In this document: positions 7,534 through 15,585 of the stretch, piece by piece
Layout of the letters: every line of letters begins with the position of its first letter
Position numbering within the stretch: the first letter of the stretch is position 1
Source: Erysipelothrix sp.
GTDB taxonomy: Bacteria; Bacillota_I; Bacilli_A; Erysipelotrichales; Erysipelotrichaceae
Direction: 5' to 3'
DNA length: 18,023 nucleotides
Assembly (NCBI GenBank): GCA_012520695.1
Contig: JAAYNU010000071.1
Location: 1 to 18,023, forward strand
Notes under the pieces: generated by a model
Databases searched by the model: none
Seen by the model: only the letters and a program-made list of their open reading frames with translations
What the model was told of the DNA's origin: nothing
Program-made: the position numbers and the translations under genes

Positions 7534-9462
7534 ATGAAATTGACGCAGAAACAAGAAGAAATCGTCGAAAGACTCGGATACAGTAGTCCAGAATCATTTC
7601 TTAACTACTATCCGTATCGCTATGACCACTTAGAGACCAAACCATTTGATAAATGGCAGGAAAAAGATAAAGTGGTCTTTTCTGCTGAACTGGTCAGTGA
7701 TTTTAAAACATTCAGATTCGGTAAAAATCAATCTGTCACTAATTTCAGTGTGATTCATGAAGGAAACATCATCAAATGTTCTCTCTTCAATCGACCATTC
7801 CTCAAACAAGCTCACTATACTGATGGGCTTGTCGTTGTAGGAACAGTAGGGAAGTCAGGAACAATTTCTGTCCAAACTGTTACAAACAAGCCTTTAGAAA
7901 CAGTAGTAGGTATTAACCCAATCTACGGACTTAAGGCAGGGATTAAGAACTTTGAAATCCTACGACTCATCACAAAGATACTAAAAGAAACTGAAATAAA
8001 TAATATTCTTCCATCGGTCTACCAACAACGCTACAGATTATTAGATCGACACACGGCGGTTAAAGAAGTTCATCAACCAACAAGTCCTCAATCACTTAAA
8101 GATGCGCTTAGAACACTAAAATATGAAGAGTTTCTAAAGTATCATTTAAACTATGCTCTGAACCACGAGGCAATGCGTCAGGGTCATGCGAATGAATTAA
8201 GGGATATATCAGAGTTTAGTTTACCCTTCACTTTGAATAATGATCAGATTGCTGCGATTGAAGATATACGAAATGAAATAGCGTCACCCTCTAATATGTT
8301 CCGTATGCTCCAAGGAGATGTAGGGAGCGGGAAGACGATTGTCGCGTTCTTAAGTGCTTTATCACTCAAGCGTGGTCAGGCAGTTTTAATGGTGCCAACT
8401 GAAACACTGGCGATCCAGCACTTTAATAACTTTAAGAAGCTGTTTCCCAATGAATTAGTATACCTTTTCACACAGGACAGTGAGGATAAGGATCAAGCAT
8501 TGGAGGATATCGCTGATGGTAAGGCTCGATTTGTAATTGGGACTCATGCATTATTCCAAAAGTCTGTTCACTACAAAGACCTTAGGCTTGCGATTGTGGA
8601 TGAACAACATCGTTTTGGGGTTGAACAGCGTCAGTCTCTGTACGATAAAGGCAATAATACAGATGTCCTCATGCTTTCTGCTACACCAATTCCGCGTACA
8701 CTTGCAAGTTCTTTATTCTTTGATATGAAGGTTTCGACCCTTAAGTCCCATCCAAAGAATAGAACAGGGAGTCAGACCTTTGTGATAGAAGAGAACTCCA
8801 TCCGAAGCATTGTGAATGATATGAAAGCTTATCTAAAGACAAAGGGGCAAATCTATATTGTCTGTCCTGCAATTGATGTAGCGCATCGATATGGAATCAA
8901 AACGGTGGAATCCATCGTAGAGAACATTGCTCCTGTATTTAAGGACCAAACGATGGCTGCCATTCATGGTGGTATGAGTTCTAACGATAAAAGACTAATC
9001 ATGAGTGAATTTGAGTCTGGTAAGATTGATATCTTAGTCTGTACCACCGTAATTGAAGTTGGGGTTGATGTTCATAATGCGAATATGATGATTATCTATA
9101 ATGCCGAGCTCTTTGGGCTTGCGACACTACACCAATTAAGAGGGCGTGTTGGACGGGGGGTTGTTCAAGGAACGACGTATCTCTTAAGTGGTGCAATGGA
9201 AGATGAGATTACTCAAGAGCGTCTGAATGCGATGTTGGAATATGATTCAGGCTTTGATCTAGCGATGATTGATTTAAGATTGCGAGGCTTTGGGGACTTA
9301 TTGGGGTCACGTCAATCGGGTATGCCACAGTTTATTCTTGGAGATATCATCAACGATGAAGCGATTCTAAAGACTGCGAAAGTAGATGCTCAAGAGATTA
9401 TGGCGGATCGTAATAATCCGGATTATCAGCCAATCATAGAACATGCGAATGTGAAAACTTAA
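7534..9462 (+). CDS. recG: ATP-dependent DNA helicase RecG
   Basis: RecG remodels stalled replication forks and Holliday junctions. From ATG 7534 (MKLTQKQEEIVERLGYSS) it is 642 residues, somewhat shorter than the roughly 680 typical of Bacilli. The N-terminal wedge/OB region (about 45-150) is followed by the helicase core: motif I LQGDVGSGKT near 259, motif II DEQHRFG near 356, motif III SATPIPRT, and motifs V-VI in TTVIEVGVDVHNANM and LHQLRGRVGRG. The C-terminal GFGDLLGSRQSGMPQF is typical. An in-frame GTG at 7519 would add MPFFI but sits in the hairpin loop. No Shine-Dalgarno is visible before 7534. Ends at a terminator; no sdaAB/AA genes separate it from fakA. Confidence 0.95.
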   Translation: MKLTQKQEEIVERLGYSSPESFLNYYPYRYDHLETKPFDKWQEKDKVVFSAELVSDFKTFRFGKNQSVTNFSVIHEGNIIKCSLFNRPFLKQAHYTDGLVVVGTVGKSGTISVQTVTNKPLETVVGINPIYGLKAGIKNFEILRLITKILKETEINNILPSVYQQRYRLLDRHTAVKEVHQPTSPQSLKDALRTLKYEEFLKYHLNYALNHEAMRQGHANELRDISEFSLPFTLNNDQIAAIEDIRNEIASPSNMFRMLQGDVGSGKTIVAFLSALSLKRGQAVLMVPTETLAIQHFNNFKKLFPNELVYLFTQDSEDKDQALEDIADGKARFVIGTHALFQKSVHYKDLRLAIVDEQHRFGVEQRQSLYDKGNNTDVLMLSATPIPRTLASSLFFDMKVSTLKSHPKNRTGSQTFVIEENSIRSIVNDMKAYLKTKGQIYIVCPAIDVAHRYGIKTVESIVENIAPVFKDQTMAAIHGGMSSNDKRLIMSEFESGKIDILVCTTVIEVGVDVHNANMMIIYNAELFGLATLHQLRGRVGRGVVQGTTYLLSGAMEDEITQERLNAMLEYDSGFDLAMIDLRLRGFGDLLGSRQSGMPQFILGDIINDEAILKTAKVDAQEIMADRNNPDYQPIIEHANVKT

Positions 9463-9488
9463 GAAAGCGACGAGAGTCGTTTTCTTTT
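9463..9488 (+). terminator. Intrinsic terminator after recG
   Basis: GAAAGCGAC (9463-9471) pairs with GTCGTTTTC (9476-9484) through a GAGA tetraloop, with one G-T pair, followed by TTTT (9485-9488). It begins on the base after the recG TAA stop, so it closes the recG transcript before the rnc promoter. Confidence 0.78.
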
Positions 9489-9511
9489 CGCCCTTAACTC
9501 TTCGTTTAGTG

Positions 9512-9517
9512 TATAAT
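9512..9517 (+). promoter_or_regulatory. Probable -10 element of the rnc-polC promoter
   Basis: A consensus TATAAT lies 18 bases before the rnc ATG and directly downstream of the recG terminator. No good -35 hexamer occurs at the usual 16-18 bp spacing (9489-9494 reads CGCCCT) and there is no proper TGn extension. The very short leader, about 10-12 bases, contains the ribosome-binding site AGGTGA. Confidence 0.5.
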
Positions 9518-9535
9518 AATTAATAGGTGATAAAA

Positions 9536-10216
9536 ATGACATTATGGGAACTGTTGGATTCATTCGGACTTGAAGTTCGATCAAAAGCATTGATTGAGAA
9601 TGCTTTTGTGCACTCATCCTATGTGAATGAATCAAATCAAAAGATTGAAGATAATGAGCGTTTGGAATTTATGGGCGATGCTGTCTTACAAATCTGTGTT
9701 ACGGAGCGATTATTTAATTACAAAGAACGCCTGTCTGAAGGAGACATGACGTTGTATCGTGCGAAGTTAGTGTGCGAAGAAGCCCTTGCGAGTTACAGTC
9801 TTGAACTGGGTTTGAATGACTATCTTAAACTCGGAATGGGTGAGGAAAAACATGGAGGTCGTACGCGTCCGTCCATTATTGCTGACCTATTCGAGAGTTT
9901 TATTGGTGCTTTGTATCTGGATACGGGCATGAAGGGTGTCAATGCCATTCTTGATCGTGTCTTGTCGTCAACTTTCGAAAGTCTAGAAGATCTAAGCATT
10001 ACAGATTACAAAACAAAACTACAAGAATTCATTCAATCCGATTCGCGTAAAGCAGTATCGTATGAAGTTGTGAGTGTTGAAGGGCCTTCGAATGCTCCGG
10101 AGTTTGAAGTTGTTGTGAAGCTGGATCAATTAATATTTGGTCGTGGTAAAGGCATGAGTAAGAAGAAAGCGGAACAAACAGCCGCAAAGGATGCCTTCGA
10201 GAAATTAGTTAAGTAA
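9536..10216 (+). CDS. rnc: Ribonuclease III
   Basis: RNase III cuts double-stranded RNA and processes rRNA precursors. From ATG 9536 the product is 226 residues; AGGTGA at 9525-9530 gives a 5-base spacing, whereas GTG 9527 would overlap that site. The signature NERLEFMGDAVL is at about 40-51 and the second acidic set lies in IIADLFESFIGALYLD near 114-129, so the catalytic carboxylates look intact. A double-stranded RNA-binding domain covers about 157-226 (DYKTKLQEFIQ ... GKGMSKKKAEQTAAKDAFEKL). In many Firmicutes rnc follows plsX-fabD-fabG-acpP and precedes smc-ftsY; here recG precedes it and polC follows. Confidence 0.96.
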   Translation: MTLWELLDSFGLEVRSKALIENAFVHSSYVNESNQKIEDNERLEFMGDAVLQICVTERLFNYKERLSEGDMTLYRAKLVCEEALASYSLELGLNDYLKLGMGEEKHGGRTRPSIIADLFESFIGALYLDTGMKGVNAILDRVLSSTFESLEDLSITDYKTKLQEFIQSDSRKAVSYEVVSVEGPSNAPEFEVVVKLDQLIFGRGKGMSKKKAEQTAAKDAFEKLVK

Positions 10217-10230
10217 TAAAGGGGGCATAA

Positions 10231-13200
10231 ATGATGCAGTTTTTTTTAGATAAAATTGATTTGAATAAGCGTTATGTGCCTTATTTTGATGGAAGTGAGC
10301 TTGGTGAAGCTTTATACAATCCAGAAACAAAAGTATTGAACCTTTCGATTTCAGTTCAAACATCACTACCATACGGTGTTTATCGAGAACTCGTTAAGAA
10401 AGTTAAAAACTATACAAAAACTGAAGTTGATTTAAGAATTATTGCTGAGTCGAGTCATCTCGACTTTTTAAACATCTCTTCATATGTTAATTTCATTGCA
10501 CGAAAAGATCGCTTGAATGCAGTTGTTGAGGGAACACTACAATACAACGACGATGTCTTAAATGTCCTATGCATTGATGATATTCATTTAGAACGCGTTT
10601 CAATGGAACTCAAAGCACTCCAAGAAGGTTTGGAGTATGTTGGAATTAAACTTGAGCCTGAAGCACTGGTTCATTACAGTAATCCTGATCTTGAAGTGAT
10701 TGAAAAAGTGGCGGCGCCTAAGATTGAACAAGTTGAACGTAAATCAGTCAGTCGAATCCCACGAAGAAAAGGGAATAAATCAAATTATAATCCTGTGAAA
10801 ATGGCGATGCTTACTGAAGAAGCACACGATGTTTGTGTTGAAGGTAAGATTTTTGATGTGAGTTCTCGTGAAACACGTACGGGAAGTTTCGCAGTTAACT
10901 ATTCGTTCTCGGATGGTGAATCAGCGATTACCATTATGGACTTTGCGGATACTGAAGATGCAATTCTTAAAAAAGGTAAATCACTTAAAGTGTACGGTCA
11001 TTATTCATTTGATGCGCGTTATGCACGTGATTATATTTTCCGTATGGATCATTATGAGGAAATCGGTGATATTTTCAAACGCTATGATTATGCGGATGAG
11101 AAACGTGTTGAGTTTCACATGCACACCAATAACTCTGAGATGGACGGGATTTCCGATGCATCTGAGTACTTAAAACAAGCCTTTGAATGGAAACACCCCG
11201 GCATGGTCTTAATGGACCACGTGGGTGTTCAAGCGTATCCTAAAGCATATAAAGCTTTGAAGGGTCTTCGTAAGGATAATCCGGACCATGACTTTAGATT
11301 GGCTTATGGGGTTGAAATGAACCTTGCTCAAAAGGAATTAAACATTGCGAGTAGTACAAAGGGCGAACTTCTTCATGAAGGATCCTATGTTGTGTTTGAC
11401 CTTGAGACGACGGGTCTTTCGGTTGAGTTTGATCACATCATCGAATTTGGTGGTGTTTTAATTGAAAATGGTAAGACGATTAAATCGAAACAATTCTTTA
11501 TTAAACCGCCTGTTAATGTATCATCATTCATTACAAAACTAACAGGGATTAATGATTCAATGTTAGCGAATGCGAAACCTATTTCAGAAGCCATGGTAGA
11601 CATGCTTGATTTTATCGGTGATCACACACTGGTTGCCCATAATGCATCCTTTGACATGGACTTCATCCAACAAAATCTTAGAAACCTAAACATGCCTGAA
11701 ATTGATAATGCGGTCGTAGATACATTAGAACTGTCTCGTATGATGTTTGAGGGGCGCCGTGCGTATCGCTTAGGTGCGATTGCGCGACTCTTAAAGATTA
11801 CTTACGATGATGGTGTAGCGCATAGAGCGGATTATGATGCGGAGGTCTTGAGTCTTGTGTTCCTTGAAATGTTGAGAAGCGAACAACTCGAGAATCTTAA
11901 GTATGTTAAGGATTTACAGTCCTTGAATTCATCAGAATCGTATGCGAAGGGAAGACCAACCCATGTTTCGGTAATAGCGAAGAATCAAAAGGGATTAAAG
12001 AATATCTATGAATTGATTACTTTATCCCATACAAAATTTCTTGCTCAAAACGGTAGTGCTGTAGCTCAGCCGCGTATTATCAAAGAAGAGTTGGATTCTC
12101 GCCGTGAGAACCTACTTTTAGGTGCGGGTTGCAGCAGCTCTGATGTGTTTGAGAATGCAGCAAATAAATCAAGGGAAGATCTTGATCAAGCTATTTCATA
12201 CTACGACTATATTGAAATCATGCCTTTGAATTACTACAGCCCTCAGATTGAATCGGGAATGATTGCATCTGAAAAACGTCTCATTGAAGTGATTCACCGT
12301 ATTATTGAAAGTGCGACGCGCTTGAATAAGATTATCATCGGGAGTGGTAATGTTCACTACAATCATCCAAATCAAAAGGTTATGCGTGATGTGTATATAT
12401 CCGCTCAAGGTCTTGGGGGTGCACGTCACCCGCTGTATATCTTTAATAATGAGCGTAGGGCTTCGTTTGTGGCTCCGGATCAACATTTCCGTAATACACA
12501 GGATATGTTGAGTGCGTTTTCGTACTTGGGTGATTCTGATGCGTATAATTATGTCATTAAGAATCCAAAGGAATTACTCGCAACCATTGAAGAAGTGGCT
12601 CCGGTTCCAAATAAACTGTATACGCCTAAACTTGAAAACTCAGATGAACTATTGAAAGAAATTGTTTATAAGAATGCCTACGCACAATACGGTAATCCAT
12701 TGCCTGAACTTGTTTCTGAGCGTATTGAACGTGAACTCAAGTCAATTATTGGTCACGGGTATGGGGTTATTTATTATATCTCTCATCTTCTTGTGAAGAA
12801 GAGTTTGAATGATGGGTATTTAGTTGGGAGTCGTGGATCGGTTGGTTCTAGTCTTGTCGCTACAATGGCAGAGATTACTGAAGTTAACCCACTTGCACCT
12901 CACTATGTATGTACATCATGTCATCATAATGAATTTTTCTTGAAGGGTGAATATGCTTCGGGCTTTGACTTAGTACCGAAGGCGTGTCCGCACTGTGGTG
13001 CTTCGATGTTGTGTGATGGTCAGGATATTCCATTTGAGACCTTCCTTGGTTTTGAAGGGGATAAGGTTCCTGATATTGATCTTAACTTCTCAGGAGACTA
13101 TCAAGAACATGCACATGCGTATACGAAAGAGATTTTCGGTGATGACTATGTTTATCGTGCGGGGACAATTTCTACGGTTGCGAATAAAACTGCGTTTGGT

Positions 13201-14514
13201 TATGTTCTTGGATATAACGAAGCTCATAACATGGTAAGTTCCAATGCTTGGAATACCTATCTTGCGAGTGGTTCTGAGGGTGTTAAACGAACAACGGGTC
13301 AGCACCCGGGTGGGATAATTGTTGTTCCGGACTATATGGAAGTGCATGACTTTACACCGATTCAATATCCTGCGAATAATAAAGAGTCGAGTTGGTACAC
13401 CACTCACTTTGAATTCCATGATATTGACGACAACGTTTTAAAACTTGATATCTTGGGTCATGTGGATCCAACGGCGATGAAGTTACTTGAAAAACTAACG
13501 GGTGTTGATATTAATACCGTTCCGATGAATGATGCGAAGACTTTAAGTCTATTCGGTTCTACTGAAGCATTGGGAGTTGATGATCGTAAGTATCATGAAG
13601 TTACCGGTGGACTTGGTTTACCAGAGTTTGGTACACCATTTGTGCGTCAGATGCTTGAAGCAACAAAACCTGATAAGTTCTCTGACCTGGTTCAGATTTC
13701 TGGATTGTCTCACGGTACGGATGTTTGGCGTAATAACGCTGAAGATTTAATCAAACAAGGTCTCACACTTGATGAAGTAATTGGGTGTCGTGATGACATC
13801 ATGACCTTCCTCATGCAAGCAGGTCTTGAGAATAAGGAATCCTTTGACATTATGGAGTCCGTTCGTAAAGGGAAGGGACTTAAACCAGAATGGATTGAAT
13901 CCATGGGGAAACATAAAGTTCCGGATTGGTATGTAGATTCGTGCTTGAAGATTAAGTATATGTTCCCTAAAGCCCATGCGGCTGCTTATGTCATGATGGC
14001 AGTTCGTGTTGCGTGGTTTAAGGTTTACTATCCACTTGCTTATTACGCAGTGTATTTCACGCTTCGTAGTAATGCCTATGAGATTGAAACGATGACAAAG
14101 GATTTAGATGTGGTATTGGCGCGCCTAAACGGAATCAACTCTCAATTGAGAAACTACGATACCGCAAAAGATGTCACGCCTAAAGAGAAGAACTTAGTGG
14201 ATACACTTGAAGTCACATCAGAAATGATGAATCGTGGCTTCGTGATTTCGCCCATCGACTTGATGGTTTCTCATGCGACTGAATGGCGCTTGGATCCGCG
14301 CAGTGATAACGCAATTATTCCGCCATTTAATGTTGTGGATGGATTGGGTAATAACGTTGCGGCTGGGATTGTGAGTGCACGTGAAGAGCGTGAATTCATC
14401 TCGAAGCGTGATTTAATCACGCGAGGTGGCATCAGTGCTGCGCTTGTTAAGAAGTTGGATGACTTGGGTGTTACGGAACACTTACAAGAATCCAATCAAA
14501 TGAGTTTGTTTTAA
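10231..14514 (+). CDS. polC: DNA polymerase III PolC-type, replicative polymerase with proofreading exonuclease
   Basis: PolC is the main replicative polymerase of low-GC Gram-positives. The 1427-residue chain shows, in order: N-terminal domains; an OB fold (about 200-270); a PHP domain starting VEFHMHTNNSEMDG near 296, split by a DEDDh 3'-5' exonuclease (FDLETTG near 390, HNASFDMDF, HRADYDAE); a zinc finger CTSC...CPHC (about 893-930); the polymerase palm PDIDLNFSG near 947 with LKLDILGH; HGTDVW and FPKAHAAAYV. It ends with QMSLF, a beta-clamp-binding motif. AAAGGGGG at 10218-10225 precedes two adjacent ATGs (10231, 10234); either could be used. In many relatives polC sits directly before rimP; here 1 kb of decayed sequence intervenes. 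Confidence 0.97.
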   Translation: MMQFFLDKIDLNKRYVPYFDGSELGEALYNPETKVLNLSISVQTSLPYGVYRELVKKVKNYTKTEVDLRIIAESSHLDFLNISSYVNFIARKDRLNAVVEGTLQYNDDVLNVLCIDDIHLERVSMELKALQEGLEYVGIKLEPEALVHYSNPDLEVIEKVAAPKIEQVERKSVSRIPRRKGNKSNYNPVKMAMLTEEAHDVCVEGKIFDVSSRETRTGSFAVNYSFSDGESAITIMDFADTEDAILKKGKSLKVYGHYSFDARYARDYIFRMDHYEEIGDIFKRYDYADEKRVEFHMHTNNSEMDGISDASEYLKQAFEWKHPGMVLMDHVGVQAYPKAYKALKGLRKDNPDHDFRLAYGVEMNLAQKELNIASSTKGELLHEGSYVVFDLETTGLSVEFDHIIEFGGVLIENGKTIKSKQFFIKPPVNVSSFITKLTGINDSMLANAKPISEAMVDMLDFIGDHTLVAHNASFDMDFIQQNLRNLNMPEIDNAVVDTLELSRMMFEGRRAYRLGAIARLLKITYDDGVAHRADYDAEVLSLVFLEMLRSEQLENLKYVKDLQSLNSSESYAKGRPTHVSVIAKNQKGLKNIYELITLSHTKFLAQNGSAVAQPRIIKEELDSRRENLLLGAGCSSSDVFENAANKSREDLDQAISYYDYIEIMPLNYYSPQIESGMIASEKRLIEVIHRIIESATRLNKIIIGSGNVHYNHPNQKVMRDVYISAQGLGGARHPLYIFNNERRASFVAPDQHFRNTQDMLSAFSYLGDSDAYNYVIKNPKELLATIEEVAPVPNKLYTPKLENSDELLKEIVYKNAYAQYGNPLPELVSERIERELKSIIGHGYGVIYYISHLLVKKSLNDGYLVGSRGSVGSSLVATMAEITEVNPLAPHYVCTSCHHNEFFLKGEYASGFDLVPKACPHCGASMLCDGQDIPFETFLGFEGDKVPDIDLNFSGDYQEHAHAYTKEIFGDDYVYRAGTISTVANKTAFGYVLGYNEAHNMVSSNAWNTYLASGSEGVKRTTGQHPGGIIVVPDYMEVHDFTPIQYPANNKESSWYTTHFEFHDIDDNVLKLDILGHVDPTAMKLLEKLTGVDINTVPMNDAKTLSLFGSTEALGVDDRKYHEVTGGLGLPEFGTPFVRQMLEATKPDKFSDLVQISGLSHGTDVWRNNAEDLIKQGLTLDEVIGCRDDIMTFLMQAGLENKESFDIMESVRKGKGLKPEWIESMGKHKVPDWYVDSCLKIKYMFPKAHAAAYVMMAVRVAWFKVYYPLAYYAVYFTLRSNAYEIETMTKDLDVVLARLNGINSQLRNYDTAKDVTPKEKNLVDTLEVTSEMMNRGFVISPIDLMVSHATEWRLDPRSDNAIIPPFNVVDGLGNNVAAGIVSAREEREFISKRDLITRGGISAALVKKLDDLGVTEHLQESNQMSLF

Positions 14515-14541
14515 GACTACGAAAATTATTAATAAGGTATG

Positions 14542-14574
14542 AAAAAATATAGATATAATGTCTATATTTTTTTT
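14542..14574 (+). terminator. AT-rich intrinsic terminator after polC
   Basis: AAAAAATATAGA (14542-14553) pairs perfectly with TCTATATTTTTT (14561-14572) around a seven-base loop; the T-run from 14567 to 14574 serves as second arm and U-tract. It lies 27 bases after the polC stop. The A-run on the left also makes it potentially bidirectional. Confidence 0.8.
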
Positions 14575-14614
14575 CACATTTTATGACTTTCTTGAACAAG
14601 AAATTAAAGCAAAC

Positions 14615-14623
14615 TGATACAAT
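14615..14623 (+). promoter_or_regulatory. Extended -10 promoter in front of the M23 pseudogene
   Basis: TGATACAAT matches an extended -10 element (TG, one base, then TACAAT at 14618-14623). A TTGAAC at 14592-14597 is 20 bp upstream, too far for an ideal -35 but plausible with the TG extension. AGGATGG near 14636 then gives a ribosome-binding site before ATG 14652. The control signals of the pseudogene thus look more intact than its reading frame. Confidence 0.45.
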
Positions 14624-14651
14624 AGTGTTAAGTTAGGATGGATGATCTTTT

Positions 14652-15315
14652 ATGGAAAAATCAATTACGGGTCAACTCCCTTTGGAGGGAGGGTGGATTT
14701 CGACAGCTACACCAGCGGATAAAATACCAAGTCATGGTACTTTTAAGTTTGGGGTAGGGTATGCATACGATTTTGTGAAGGTTGACGCGAGTAAGCAAAA
14801 ACTACAATTGGAGAAGTTTTCTTGCCACAGAAGACCTCTATAGTTTTGGTGAATCAGTATTGTCGCCAATAGATGGGTACGTAGTAGAGGTCTATGATGG
14901 TGTAGAGGATAACGTCGTTAGAAGATCGCTGTTCGCACGGATCCCATATATGTTTGGTCAGAGAAAATGAATTAAAGGTGGCATCACTAAGATTGCTGGT
15001 AATTTAGTCATTATCAAAAGTAATGATTCTGATGCGTACATTTGTATTCCTCACCTTAAAAAGACCTCTATTTGTACAAGAAAAGGACAATCGGTAAATG
15101 CAGGTCAAAAGATTGGTGAATGCGGTAATTCCATTCAGCCTCATATTCATATTCAGGCTATCAGTGATTTGAACCTACTTTCCACAAATGGTATTCCATT
15201 ATATTTTAAAGACTACTATGAAAATCATGATCAGTTAATTTCGATACCATCTTTTCCAAATAAGAACAGATTAGTTTATAGTGTTCATTCTAAAGGCCAA
15301 GCAATTAAGATTTAA
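14652..15315 (+). pseudogene. M23-family metallopeptidase (LytM-like) pseudogene
   Basis: A decayed gene of about 220 codons. The first frame (from ATG 14652) gives SHGTFKFGVGYAYDFVKVDASKQ; the second continues NYNWRSFLATEDLYSFGESVLSPIDGYVVEV. The switch maps to the A-run near 14800: removing one A restores a continuous frame. That frame meets TGA at 14968-14970 and then runs on through AGNLVIIKSND, IPHLKK and GECGNSIQPHIHIQ to TAA at 15313-15315. The H-x-H of PHIHIQ and the His/Asp region before AYDF are the expected zinc-ligand zones of M23 peptidases. No signal peptide is visible, as in the small non-secreted M23 relatives I recall. TGA could derive from CGA or TGG by one transition. Peptidoglycan hydrolysis is the family role; this copy should not make a full protein. 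Confidence 0.8.
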
Positions 15316-15494
15316 AAAATAATATGATGAACGAATCAAAGAGATTGCACCCTTTAAATACAATAGAGAAAAATTATTGATGACTTGATCATCACCGGTG
15401 ACATTAATAACATCAAACTGTAGTCTCAGAAAAACAGACTAATCTATCTCTTAACGATTCATATCGATTCCACACATTCTAAGGGCTGTGTGAG
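15316..15494 (+). other. Non-coding stretch with a possible coding remnant
   Basis: No intact gene is seen. From 15323 one frame reads YDERIKEIAPFKYN and on to a stop near 15384; another frame, from 15380, reads DLIITGDINNIKL and ends in TAG at 15421-15423. Joined by one frameshift they look like about 33 residues of a protein C-terminus that I cannot identify, and chance is possible. The rest holds only small symmetries: the palindrome TCACCGGTGA (15392-15401), TAGTCT/AGACTA (15421-15441) and CACACA/TGTGTG (15471-15492) just before the rimP promoter. Confidence 0.35.
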
Positions 15495-15523
15495 TTGAAA
15501 CACGGCTTAATTTCGTGTATAAT
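15495..15523 (+). promoter_or_regulatory. Sigma-A type promoter of the rimP-nusA operon
   Basis: TTGAAA (15495-15500) and TATAAT (15518-15523) are separated by exactly 17 bp, the best promoter match in the window. A start site near 15530 is expected, giving a leader of about 56 bases. The spacer contains the inverted pair ACACG (15500-15504) and CGTGT (15514-15518). Confidence 0.88.
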
Positions 15524-15539
15524 ATGCTTATAGATAAAC

Positions 15540-15562
15540 AAGGAGTGGGCCAACCACTCCTT
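15540..15562 (+). promoter_or_regulatory. Perfect hairpin in the rimP 5' leader
   Basis: AAGGAGTGG (15540-15548) pairs perfectly with CCACTCCTT (15554-15562) around a GCCAA loop. No T-run follows, so it is not an intrinsic terminator. The second arm contains ACTCCTT (15556-15562), which is also fully complementary to AAGGAGT at the rimP ribosome-binding site (15575-15581). The structure is read directly; a regulatory role is inferred. Confidence 0.6.
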
Positions 15563-15585
15563 ATATATTGTCTAAAGGAGTAAAA

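Noticed and set aside
14554..14559. TATAAT in the loop of the polC terminator as a promoter -10
   Set aside because: No -35 at suitable spacing (AATAAG at 14531-14536), and the bases are explained as the hairpin loop.
14790..14830. Programmed frameshift making an active M23 protein
   Set aside because: The A-run is only five bases, no stimulatory structure is obvious, and a downstream stop would still end translation.
14968..14970. TGA in the M23 gene read as tryptophan, as in Mollicutes related to this group
   Set aside because: No in-frame TGA occurs in roughly 14 kb of intact core genes, their Trp codons are TGG (for example in polC), prp ends with TGA, and the M23 gene has a separate frameshift.
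15540..15562. Leader hairpin as an intrinsic terminator of an upstream transcript
   Set aside because: No T-run follows; the next bases are ATATATTG before the ribosome-binding site.
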